Below are positions 15,717 to 22,963 of a stretch of DNA of 64,000 nt, in pieces. The DNA is from JAOUEA01 sp963762075 (GTDB lineage: Bacteria; Actinomycetota; UBA4738; HRBIN12): the NCBI GenBank assembly GCA_963762075.1, contig CAVXJC010000006.1:124001-188000 (forward strand), read 5' to 3'. How positions within the stretch are numbered: position 1 is the stretch's first letter; each line of letters opens with the position of its first letter. Below the pieces are notes generated by a model that was not told where the DNA came from, made no database searches, and saw only the letters and a program-made list of their open reading frames with translations. The position numbers and the translations under genes were made by a program.

Positions 15717-15746
15717 ACCATACGGGCCTCGCGTGCACGTGGTCAA
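15717..15746 (-). promoter_or_regulatory. Sigma-70-type promoter of the structured ncRNA
   Basis: On the minus strand TTGACC (15746-15741) and TATGGT (15722-15717) are separated by 18 bases. The first matches the -35 consensus at 5 of 6 positions and the second matches the -10 consensus at 4 of 6. The predicted start, 7-8 bases after the -10, falls at about 15709, exactly at the 5' arm of the closing stem. Such a clean promoter is rare in this GC-rich window. Confidence 0.6.
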
Positions 15747-15873
15747 CCTAGCGTTTTCGCAGGTCAGACCATGAACGTGCAGGTCACGAGGGTAGGAAGA
15801 AGAGTGACAATTCGAAACGGACGGTGACGAGCATCACTGCAACAGATGAACGCGCACGTCGGTGAGCCGGCCC

Positions 15874-17139
15874 TCACCGCGACGGTCGCGCGCCGGCTGC
15901 CGCAAGAACCTCGTCGTAGACGGACACCATCTGATCGGTGGTCGCGTCCCACGTGAACCGCAGGGCATGGCGCGCCGCCTCGTGGCCGAATGCCGACTGC
16001 ATGCCGGGGTCGCGCAGGATCTGCAGCAACCGCTCGGCGTGATCGCCCGGGTCGTGACCTTCCACGAGGAAGCCGCTGCGGCCGTGCTGCACCACGTACG
16101 GAAGACCGCCGACATCGGCGGCGACCACCGGCGTGCCGCATGCCTGGGCCTCGAGGGCAACCAAGCCGAACGACTCCGACCGAGAGGGCACCAACACGAC
16201 GTCGGCCGCCGTGTAGAAGTCGACGAGCTTGCGCTGGGGCTGCGGCGGGAACAGCATCACGCGCTCGCTGACGCCGAGCGCCGACGCCAGCTCGAGCAAG
16301 CGCGCCACTTCGGCCCCCTTGTCGGGACCACTCGCTCCCCCCACGATGGCGAGCACCAGGTCGCCCGCATCATCTCGGTCGCGAGCCATCGCCTCGGCGA
16401 GCGTCCGCAGGGCGACGTCGGGGCCTTTGTGCGGCTGCAGCCGCCCAACGTACAGAGCCAGGCGCAACCCCGAAAGGTGCAGTCGTTCACGCGCCGAGGC
16501 GCGATCCCCGGGCACGAAGAGCAGATGGTCTACGCCGGGCGGCACGAGCCGCACACACCCCGGGTCTGCCCGGTACAGCCCGACGAGCTGTGCCGCCTCG
16601 GCCGGGGTCGGCGCGAGCACACGATCGGCGTCGGCGATGACGGCCTGCTCTGCCGCGAGGCGAAGGTCGGACTCGGGAGCCTCGCCGCGCGCCAAGGAGT
16701 AGTTCTTGACCTTGCCCAGCGTGTGGAACGACGCCACGAGCGGGGCGCCGAGCGACGTCTTCATCGCCCGCCCCACCCACCCGGAGAGCCAGTAGTGGCT
16801 GTGCACGATGTCGTAGCGCCTCCCGTGCTCGTGCGCCACGCGCAGCACGCCTCCCAAGAACTCCGGCAAGAAGCGTGGCAGCTCCGCCTTCGGAACCACG
16901 CAGCACGGACCGGCCTTCACGCTCACGACGCGGATGCCTGGCGCGAGAGTCTTCACCTCGTGGTCGCTGCCACCGCGGCACCGCGTGAACAGGTCCACGG
17001 CCACCCCGCGGTCAGCGAGGCGTTCCGCCACCGCCCGCACGTAGACGTTCATGCCTCCGGAATCGCCGACCCCGGGCTGGTCCATCGGCGACGTGTGCAC
17101 ACTGAGCACCGCCACGCGGGCATTGTCGTTCATCCTCAC
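15874..17139 (-). CDS. mshA: D-inositol-3-phosphate glycosyltransferase (mycothiol synthesis)
   Basis: MshA joins N-acetylglucosamine from UDP-GlcNAc to inositol-3-phosphate, the first step of mycothiol synthesis. The 421-residue GT4 enzyme has the diagnostic N-terminus VLSVHTSPMDQPGVGDSGGM, continuing NVYVRAVAERL. It also has HSHYWLSGWVG, the YVGRLQPHKGPD donor-domain entry, and the ESFGLVALEAQACGTPVVA motif that binds the nucleotide sugar. The start is a GTG at 17139 or an ATG at 17133. It follows the asparaginase gene on the same strand. Mycothiol genes occur essentially only in Actinomycetota, so this gene is strong taxonomic evidence. Confidence 0.93.
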   Translation of the reverse strand: MRMNDNARVAVLSVHTSPMDQPGVGDSGGMNVYVRAVAERLADRGVAVDLFTRCRGGSDHEVKTLAPGIRVVSVKAGPCCVVPKAELPRFLPEFLGGVLRVAHEHGRRYDIVHSHYWLSGWVGRAMKTSLGAPLVASFHTLGKVKNYSLARGEAPESDLRLAAEQAVIADADRVLAPTPAEAAQLVGLYRADPGCVRLVPPGVDHLLFVPGDRASARERLHLSGLRLALYVGRLQPHKGPDVALRTLAEAMARDRDDAGDLVLAIVGGASGPDKGAEVARLLELASALGVSERVMLFPPQPQRKLVDFYTAADVVLVPSRSESFGLVALEAQACGTPVVAADVGGLPYVVQHGRSGFLVEGHDPGDHAERLLQILRDPGMQSAFGHEAARHALRFTWDATTDQMVSVYDEVLAAAGARPSR

Positions 17140-17186
17140 GATGGTAGGTCAGCCGACGAGCTCGCAATGCGATCGTCTGTGACCGG

Positions 17187-18167
17187 TCATCGGCGACGCA
17201 GCCTCACGATCGGCTCGATCTCGCCGACGATCTCGCCTCCGCCGAGCACGGGCGGGCGCATCACCCCGCCCAGCGCCTTGCGTTGTGAGGCATCGAGCGC
17301 GTCGAGCTGAGCCAATACCTCGATCATCGCCGGCCCAGCTGCCCGGTACCCGGCGTCGGCCACCTTCAGCGCCACCCCGACCCCGATCTCGGGAAGCGAG
17401 ACGCACACGAGGGCCTCGGCTCCCTCCTTGGCCACGATACCGGGCACGTTGCCCATGAGCGACGAATCGAACCGGTTCCGCCCTCCGACGAGGTACGGCT
17501 CGGCGAGCATGGCTTCGACCGCGCGAGCAACCTCGACCTCGAGCTCCGGCATGCGTTCGGGCACGCCGAGCCTCGCGTAGAGCGTCGCGATCGCACGAAG
17601 CGGCATGCCGTGCACCGGCAGACCACATCCGTCGATGCCCGTGCGAACGGCGTCGACGCCGCTCGCCCGCATGACGGCTCGCGCGAGCCTTCGTTGCACC
17701 GGGTGGGATCGGCGATGATACGTGGCGGTGTTCCACCCGGCCCGTACGGACGCGAGGAGCATGCCGGCGTGTTTGCCCGAGCAGTCGCTGAACAACGGGT
17801 GACGGTGCTGTGACCGCGCCATCTCGTCGTCATCGAGGGGGTACGACGGAGGTGTCCGAAGCGACTTGGGCCCGAGGCCGGCACGCTCGAGCAAGGCCCG
17901 CACGGCTCCGAGGTGCACCGGTTCGCCGTTGTGCGAGGCGCACATCACGGCGATCTCCCGGTCGGGCAGAGCCTCGTCGCCGATCGCGGCGAGCGACACC
18001 GCCGCCTGCAGCGGCTTCGCGCACGAGCGGATGAACAGCTCCCGGTCGGCGTCACCGGCACGGGCGACGAGCCGGCCGTCGACGTCGCAGACCGCAACGT
18101 GCCCCAGGTGCACCGATTCCTCGAGGCCCGAGCGCATCACACGAGCGATCGGAACGGCGGCAACCAC
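17187..18167 (-). CDS. Asparaginase (asparaginase II family)
   Basis: This 326-residue protein matches the asparaginase family found in Rhizobium and actinobacteria, which is unrelated to the classic type I/II bacterial enzymes. It would hydrolyse asparagine to aspartate and ammonia. Characteristic segments are ELFIRSCAKPLQA (SxxK-like), VMCASHNGEPVHLGAVRALL, FSDCSGKHAGMLL and TGIDGCGLPVHGMPL. No signal peptide is present, so it is cytosolic. It lies 40 bases after the HD-GYP gene and 48 bases before mshA on the same strand. Ammonia release fits the strong nitrogen-metabolism content of the window, though no regulatory site was seen. Confidence 0.88.
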   Translation of the reverse strand: MVAAVPIARVMRSGLEESVHLGHVAVCDVDGRLVARAGDADRELFIRSCAKPLQAAVSLAAIGDEALPDREIAVMCASHNGEPVHLGAVRALLERAGLGPKSLRTPPSYPLDDDEMARSQHRHPLFSDCSGKHAGMLLASVRAGWNTATYHRRSHPVQRRLARAVMRASGVDAVRTGIDGCGLPVHGMPLRAIATLYARLGVPERMPELEVEVARAVEAMLAEPYLVGGRNRFDSSLMGNVPGIVAKEGAEALVCVSLPEIGVGVALKVADAGYRAAGPAMIEVLAQLDALDASQRKALGGVMRPPVLGGGEIVGEIEPIVRLRRR

Positions 18168-18206
18168 GAAAGAAGCCTACCCAGCTGGGATGCGAGAGCC
18201 GAGCCG

Positions 18207-18974
18207 TCAGACCGCGGTTACTACCTGCGAGACGGTGATCGCGGGCTCGAGCCCTCCTTCCTCGACGAGCTGGAGGAAGACTCGCGCGACGTGGGGATCG
18301 AACTGGGTGCCCGCTCCCTGGTGGATCTCCTCGAGGGCCTCAGCGGCCGGCATCGCAGCCCGGTAGGGACGATCGCTCGTCATGGCGTCGAAGGAATCGG
18401 CCACCGAGAAGATGCGAGCCGCGAGCGGGATCTCCTGACCTCGGAGCCCCAGGGGGTAACCGAGCCCGTCCCAGCGCTCGTGGTGGGTTCGCACGATCTC
18501 GACCGCGCCGGCCAGGAACCGCATCGGCGTGACGATGCGCGCCCCGATCGCCGGGTGCTCACGCATCACGGCCCACTCGTCCTCGTCGAGCGGGCCCCGC
18601 TTGCGCAGCACCGCCTCAGGCACCCCCACCTTGCCGATATCGTGCAGGAAGAAGCCATAGCCGACCTCGGGAAGGGCCGCGAGCTCCGGGTCGATCCGCT
18701 CGGCGAGCGCGAGCCCGTACCGATGCGTACGGTCGAGGTGACCACGCGTCGACGGATCCTTCGCCTCCACGACCTGCGCGAGCGACGTCATGGTCGCCAC
18801 GTACATCTCTCGGATGCCTTCGTGAGCTTGCTCGAGCTCGCGGGCTCGAGCGCGTTCCGCTTGGTAGAGCCAGCCGATATCGCGTGCGAAGACCACCAGC
18901 TGGGCGTGGAGTGAGGGAAGCTCGGCATCGTTCGCTGCCGCTCCCGGCGCGTGACTGAACTGTGTGACTGACAT
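18207..18974 (-). CDS. HD-GYP domain protein, probable c-di-GMP phosphodiesterase
   Basis: HD-GYP proteins degrade cyclic di-GMP to pGpG or GMP. The 255-residue product has an N-terminal coiled-coil helix (about 25-60: AQLVVFARDIGWLYQAERAR) and then the HD-GYP domain. The domain has YGFFLHDIGKVGVPEAVLRK, MREHPAIGARI, and HHERWDGLGYPLGLRG, which is GLGYP rather than GTGYP. The metal-binding His and Asp residues are all visible, so it should be active. There is no membrane segment or receiver domain. The gene directly upstream encodes an RsiG-like c-di-GMP-binding protein, which makes a functional link plausible. The ATG start at 18974 begins MSVTQFSHAPGAAA. Confidence 0.9.
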   Translation of the reverse strand: MSVTQFSHAPGAAANDAELPSLHAQLVVFARDIGWLYQAERARARELEQAHEGIREMYVATMTSLAQVVEAKDPSTRGHLDRTHRYGLALAERIDPELAALPEVGYGFFLHDIGKVGVPEAVLRKRGPLDEDEWAVMREHPAIGARIVTPMRFLAGAVEIVRTHHERWDGLGYPLGLRGQEIPLAARIFSVADSFDAMTSDRPYRAAMPAAEALEEIHQGAGTQFDPHVARVFLQLVEEGGLEPAITVSQVVTAV

Positions 18975-19074
18975 GTGTGCGAGCCCCCCGGCCGACCGTC
19001 TTCAAGCACCACTGTGACCGGGTGGGAACCATGACGCCATCGGACACCTGCAGGGTTCTGCCCGTGCGGACGGC

Positions 19075-19102
19075 CCACGCCGACATCGGTCCGTCGGCGT
19101 GG
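19075..19102. other. 10-bp inverted repeat in the leader between rsiG and the HD-GYP gene
   Basis: CCACGCCGAC (19075-19084) and GTCGGCGTGG (19093-19102) form a perfect 10-bp stem with an 8-base loop. It lies about 100 bases upstream of the HD-GYP start and 47 bases past the rsiG stop. It could be a terminator without a T run, a leader hairpin or an operator. No choice can be made from sequence. Confidence 0.35.
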
Positions 19103-19121
19103 TGTCGCCGCGAGCCGCCGA

Positions 19122-19135
19122 CCCCCGGCCGGGGG
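19122..19135. terminator. 14-bp perfect GC palindrome after rsiG
   Basis: CCCCCGGCCGGGGG is a perfect palindrome 14 bases beyond the rsiG stop. A stem this short with no room for a loop would have to open to form a 5-bp hairpin. It may contribute to transcription termination together with the neighbouring inverted repeat at 19075-19102. There is no T run on either strand, so the call is weak. Confidence 0.25.
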
Positions 19136-19148
19136 ACAGCCCAACGAG

Positions 19149-19694
19149 CTACTGCAGCACCAGCGACGGATCCTGCTTGTACCGGCGCTTCAACTCGTCC
19201 TGGACGATGTCGAGCACCCCGATCACGTCGAGGCGTGCGGACGACACCTGGTGCTCCTCGGCGGTGAGCCGCTCGACGGCGGTCGCGAGGCGCTCGTCGT
19301 CGAGGGTGGTCGGGTCGGAGATATCGGCGTCGGATACGAGCCGTTCGATGCGCCGTCGCGCCAGCAACAGCTCGTCTTCGGGTACGCCGACGCGCACGGC
19401 CTCACCTCGCGATCCCTCGTTCGGTTCGTCGCCCGTGAGGATGGTGGAGAGCCGGTCGATCAGCGAGGCGCGGTCGCCGTCATCGTTCCCGCGCGTCTCG
19501 AGCTCGGCCTGCAGGATCTCGGCCCGACCTTGCACCAGCCTTCGCAGCAGCGAGAGGTACTCCCGCTCCGCGAGGCACTCATCGCGTCGGTCGCGGAGAT
19601 CGTCGAGGCCAAGTTGACCGAGACCATCGATGAACCCTGCGTCACGGATGCGATCGATGCGCCGGTTCGCAGGGTGATGCTGCTCGTCACTCAC
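19149..19694 (-). CDS. RsiG-like c-di-GMP-binding anti-sigma factor homologue
   Basis: RsiG is the c-di-GMP-responsive anti-sigma factor of WhiG. It binds the nucleotide between two coiled-coil helices, each bearing E(X)3S(X)2R(X)3Q(X)3D. Here the first helix has S48, R51, Q55 and Glu at the Asp position (59) within EYLSLLRRLVQGRAE. The second has E147, S151, R154 and D162 in EEHQVSSARLDVIGVLD, with Ile at the Gln position. The general RsiG layout is kept: an N-terminal helix with DLRDRRDE, a variable linker and a C-terminal helix. The start is a GTG at 19694, with AGGAT about 7 bases upstream. No whiG is in this window, so the partner sigma factor is inferred. Confidence 0.72.
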   Translation of the reverse strand: MSDEQHHPANRRIDRIRDAGFIDGLGQLGLDDLRDRRDECLAEREYLSLLRRLVQGRAEILQAELETRGNDDGDRASLIDRLSTILTGDEPNEGSRGEAVRVGVPEDELLLARRRIERLVSDADISDPTTLDDERLATAVERLTAEEHQVSSARLDVIGVLDIVQDELKRRYKQDPSLVLQ

Positions 19695-19736
19695 ACGGCA
19701 CATCCTACGTTCGGCGAGCGAACGTCGCAGCCCCGG

Positions 19737-20786
19737 TCAGCAGACACCGAGCAGCGCGCTGTAGGGGTTGACCGCTTCGCCGCCTCCCGGATGGTACTCG
19801 AAGTGAAGGTGGTACACGGTGGTTCCCGTGTTCCCGACGTAACCGATCGTGGCGCCCGCGGGGGCATGAGCGCCTTCCCCATAGGAACCGTAGGAGTCGA
19901 AGTGCGTGTAGAAGGTCCAGTCGGAACTTCCGTCGTGGAACAAGGCGATGCCGTAACCCCCGATCGAGCTACCGGTTCGATGCACGGTGCCACCGTGCAC
20001 GGCCACCACCGGCGTGCCCCGCGCCGCGATCATGTCGATGCCCTGGTGGGTGCGTCCACCGGGCCGGGGGTCGCCGAACGAATCCACGAACGAGCTCGGG
20101 CCGTTCACCGGGCAGGTCTGGAGCCATCCGGTGCCGACGGGCGGAACCGGATCTTCGGGACCGGGATCGCTCGGTCCGTTGCCACTCGGAGGTGGTGAGG
20201 GAGACCGTTCGGCCGCGAGCCTGACCTCCAGCTCATCGACCCTCGCCGCGATGCGCGCGAGCTCGGCCTGGATCGCGTCTTGCTGGGCATCGAGCTCGTC
20301 CGCAGCCACGGTCTGCGCGCTGACAGCCTCGGCGAGCTGCTCCCGCTGCCATGAGAGCTCCTGCGATTCGACGCTCACCCTGGTCGCGAGGTCGCTGTCG
20401 CCTTCTGCTACCGCTGAGGCGAACTCCAACCGGTCGACGGCGTCGTTCACCGATTCGGACGTGAGGAGCGCGAGGGCCTGTGGGCTTCCTCCGGCGATGA
20501 AGAGCGCTGCGGCACGCCGATCGAGCTCTCGCTGGATCGTGGCGAGGTCGGCTTGCAGGGTCTCGATGCGCGCCTCGGCCGCACGGGCGGCGTCCAGCGA
20601 CCTGGCGAGGTCGGCTTCGGCTTGCTGCCAGAGCTCGTTCACCCGGTCGAGCTCGTCATGCGCATCCTCGAGCTGCTGTTCGGCGGTATCGAGCTCGGCT
20701 TCTGTGTCGGCGTTCGCCGGCATCGCCACGAACGCCCCGACCAGGGCACAGGCGACGATGAGGCTGGGAAACGCTCGGGAACGGAT
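19737..20786 (-). CDS. Secreted M23 peptidoglycan endopeptidase with coiled coil
   Basis: This is a cell-wall hydrolase of the EnvC/RipA-like layout: signal peptide, a long coiled coil (about 35-200, rich in Glu, Ala and Leu), a Pro/Ser linker, and an M23 metallopeptidase domain. The peptidase has zinc ligands in THQGIDMIAARG and HLHFEYHPGG. The first ordinary start codon is a GTG at 20729, but that lies inside the signal peptide. The full signal (RSRAFPSLIVACALVGAFVA, cleavage near ANA-D) reads back to an ATC codon at 20786, exactly 6 bases after an AAGGAG ribosome site. I therefore annotate the longer form with a non-canonical start; a sequence error in the start codon is the alternative. 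Confidence 0.85.
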   Translation of the reverse strand: MRSRAFPSLIVACALVGAFVAMPANADTEAELDTAEQQLEDAHDELDRVNELWQQAEADLARSLDAARAAEARIETLQADLATIQRELDRRAAALFIAGGSPQALALLTSESVNDAVDRLEFASAVAEGDSDLATRVSVESQELSWQREQLAEAVSAQTVAADELDAQQDAIQAELARIAARVDELEVRLAAERSPSPPPSGNGPSDPGPEDPVPPVGTGWLQTCPVNGPSSFVDSFGDPRPGGRTHQGIDMIAARGTPVVAVHGGTVHRTGSSIGGYGIALFHDGSSDWTFYTHFDSYGSYGEGAHAPAGATIGYVGNTGTTVYHLHFEYHPGGGEAVNPYSALLGVC

Positions 20787-20868
20787 CGTCGACTCCTTCG
20801 TGAACGGCAGCGCGGCGGAGGACGCCGACCGAGGCTACCAGCGTCGGCAGAGCCAGCTCAACCCCAGC

Positions 20869-22038
20869 TCAGGAGCCCTTCATCGCGTCGATCAGGATGT
20901 CGGCCACCTCGGGCCTGGAGAATTCCTGGGGCGGACGCTCGCCGTTTCGCAGCATCTCTCGCACCTTCGTGCCGCTGAGGGAGATGCGTGTCTCCTCGCC
21001 GTGGGGACAGGTCTTCGGCGACGCCATGCCCTCGCACGACTCGCACCAGAACGAGTGCTCGAAGTTGAGCGTCGTGATGCCGAGCTCGCCCGCCTCGAAC
21101 TCGGTGAAGATCTGCTGGGCGTCGTAGGTGCCGTAGTACGTGCCCACGCCGGCGTGGTCGCGGCCGACGATGAAGTGCGTGCAGCCGTAGTTCTTGCGGC
21201 AGATCGCGTGCCAGATCGCCTCACGCGGGCCGGCGTAGCGCATCGCCGCCGGGAAGATCGACACCATGGCGCGGTCCTTCGGGTAGTAGCCCTCGAACAG
21301 TGCCTCGTAGCACTGCATGCGGACGTCGGGCGGCACGTCGTCGCTCTTGGTGGCACCCATGAGTGGATGCACGAGCAGCCCGTCGACGATCTCGAGCGCG
21401 CACTTCTGGATGTACTCGTGGGCACGGTGGATCGGGTTGCGGGTCTGGAATCCGACGATGGTCTTCCATCCGCGCCGCTCGAACTCGGCCCGGGTCTCGG
21501 CCGGCGTCATGCGATACCCCTGGAAGTCGTCGTGTACCGGCAACGACAGCACCTCGAGGTCGCCCGCGAGGCAGTAGTCCCCCGAGTCGTACACCGCCTT
21601 CACGCCTGGGTGCTCGGCCTCGTCGGTGCGGTAGACGCTGACGGCTTCCTTCTGCTTGTCACGCGTGAACGACCCACCGACGCGGAGCACCGCGATCGGG
21701 TCGGCGCCGTCGGCGGGTGACAGCGCCACAGCGCCACCGCTTCCGAACGTGTGAGCCTGCTCCTCGGTCACCCCGAGCACGACCGGGATCGCCCACGCGA
21801 GGCCGTTCGCGAGGTGCATCGAGTCGAGCACCGAATGGTAGTCAGCCTCACCCTGGAACCCGGACAGCGGGCTGAGAGCGCCGACGGCGAGCATCTCGAG
21901 GTCGCTCAGCTCGCGCTCGTTCGGCACGAGCTTCGGAAGGTTCGCCGCCTCGACGGCGAGGGCCGCCGCCGCATCGCCGGTGACGAGCAGGTCGACGAGG
22001 GTGCCGCCGTGCGGCGCGATGGGGTACGTGTCTGACAT
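20869..22038 (-). CDS. sat: Sulfate adenylyltransferase (ATP sulfurylase)
   Basis: Sat makes adenosine 5'-phosphosulfate (APS) from sulfate and ATP. The 389-residue product is of the homo-oligomeric ATP sulfurylase type. It has the nucleotide-binding VGFQTRNPIHRAHEYIQK (QxRN and HxxH), then PLMGATKSDDVP and FIVGRDHAGVGTYYGTYDAQ. A C-terminal Cys cluster (FWCESCEGMASPKTCPHG) suggests the zinc-binding form. The ATG at 22038 has a CAGGAG ribosome site. There is no APS kinase domain. The gene diverges from an APS reductase gene across 151 bases that hold a perfect palindrome, so the two genes are probably coregulated by sulfur supply. Confidence 0.94.
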   Translation of the reverse strand: MSDTYPIAPHGGTLVDLLVTGDAAAALAVEAANLPKLVPNERELSDLEMLAVGALSPLSGFQGEADYHSVLDSMHLANGLAWAIPVVLGVTEEQAHTFGSGGAVALSPADGADPIAVLRVGGSFTRDKQKEAVSVYRTDEAEHPGVKAVYDSGDYCLAGDLEVLSLPVHDDFQGYRMTPAETRAEFERRGWKTIVGFQTRNPIHRAHEYIQKCALEIVDGLLVHPLMGATKSDDVPPDVRMQCYEALFEGYYPKDRAMVSIFPAAMRYAGPREAIWHAICRKNYGCTHFIVGRDHAGVGTYYGTYDAQQIFTEFEAGELGITTLNFEHSFWCESCEGMASPKTCPHGEETRISLSGTKVREMLRNGERPPQEFSRPEVADILIDAMKGS

Positions 22039-22130
22039 GGGTGCTGGCTCCTGACGGGGTCGGTCGACGGGGTCGAGCGGTGGTCTCGGGTGGCGCCAAT
22101 GGTCCGCGCGGCAGACCGGATGACCGGCAC

Positions 22131-22147
22131 AGCATACGATGTATGCT
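22131..22147. promoter_or_regulatory. Palindromic operator between sat and cysH
   Basis: AGCATAC-GAT-GTATGCT is a perfect 7-bp inverted repeat with a 3-base spacer, in the divergent promoter region of the two sulfate-assimilation genes. It also contains -10-like hexamers on both strands (TACGAT and TATGCT forward, TATGCT reverse), so a bound dimer would block both promoters. The regulator is unknown. Confidence 0.55.
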
Positions 22148-22189
22148 CCGCGGACCCGGCTCCACGGAACTGAGAGTGGGCCTCCTGCC

Positions 22190-22945
22190 ATGGAAACCTT
22201 GCTTCGTGACGACGAGCTCGTTGCCCTGAACACCGACTTCGAGCACGCCCATCCGCGCGAGATCCTCACATGGGCGCTCGAGTCGTCGGGGCTCGGCAGG
22301 ATCGCGGTCGCCTCGGCCTTCCAGGCGGAAGGCACGGCCATCATGCACATGGCCTCGAGGATCCGAGCAGACGTTCCGGTGCTGTTCCTCGAGACCGGGT
22401 TCCAATTCGCGGAGACACTGGCGTTCAAGCAGCAGCTCACGGAGCGGCTCGGGCTGAACGTCGTCGATCTCTACGGTGACCTCACGGTGGCCCAACAGGC
22501 CGAGCGCCACGGCGAGCGCCTGTACGAGCGGAACCCTGAGCTGTGCTGCGAGCTGAACAAGGTGCGGCCGATGTTCGAGGCGCTCCGCGGGCTCGACGGG
22601 TGGATCACGGCGTTCCGGCGCGACTCGTCACCGACGAGAGCCAACGCGCCCTTCGTGGAGCAGTACGAGCTGGAACCCGGCCACATGATCGTCAAGGTGA
22701 ATCCGGTCGCGGCCTGGACGCGACGCGACACCTGGGCCTATCTCGCCGAGCACGACCTGCCGCACAATCCTCTCTACGACCTCGGGTACGCCTCGATCGG
22801 GTGCGCGCCGTGCACGCGACTTCGATTCGCGGGTGAGCCCGAGCGAGCAGGACGTTGGGCCGGACTGTCCAGGTGGGAATGCGGCATCCACGAAGCGGCG
22901 GCCGAGGTGACCGTTCCCCAGACCATCACGCTCGACGATCGCTGA
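22190..22945 (+). CDS. cysH: Adenylylsulfate (APS) reductase, CysH family
   Basis: CysH reduces APS (or PAPS) to sulfite with thioredoxin. The 251-residue protein has VASAFQAEGTAIMHMAS (P-loop-like), VLFLETGFQF, a CC pair in NPELCCELNKVRPM and a second pair in SIGCAPCTRLRF. The catalytic Cys is in WECGIHEAA. The CC...CxxC set binds a 4Fe-4S cluster and marks APS reductases of actinobacteria and plants, so APS is the predicted substrate; this agrees with the absence of an APS kinase nearby. The ATG at 22190 (METLLRDDEL) is chosen over an upstream ATG at the palindrome. The gene converges with the sulfatase gene. Confidence 0.93.
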   Translation: METLLRDDELVALNTDFEHAHPREILTWALESSGLGRIAVASAFQAEGTAIMHMASRIRADVPVLFLETGFQFAETLAFKQQLTERLGLNVVDLYGDLTVAQQAERHGERLYERNPELCCELNKVRPMFEALRGLDGWITAFRRDSSPTRANAPFVEQYELEPGHMIVKVNPVAAWTRRDTWAYLAEHDLPHNPLYDLGYASIGCAPCTRLRFAGEPERAGRWAGLSRWECGIHEAAAEVTVPQTITLDDR

Positions 22946-22963
22946 ACCTCATCCCAGCGTGGG

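Noticed and set aside
15431..15721. Overlapping open frames of 90-160 codons on both strands in the mshA-tetR gap.
   Set aside because: They have repetitive Arg/Ala/Pro-rich content typical of GC-rich non-coding DNA, lack ribosome sites and overlap one another. RNA structure explains the segment better.
18975..19110. c-di-GMP (GEMM) riboswitch in the leader of the HD-GYP gene.
   Set aside because: A short GCACGGGCAGAACC segment on the minus strand vaguely resembles the GEMM start, but the rest of the aptamer, including its conserved GACGCAAAGC part, is missing.
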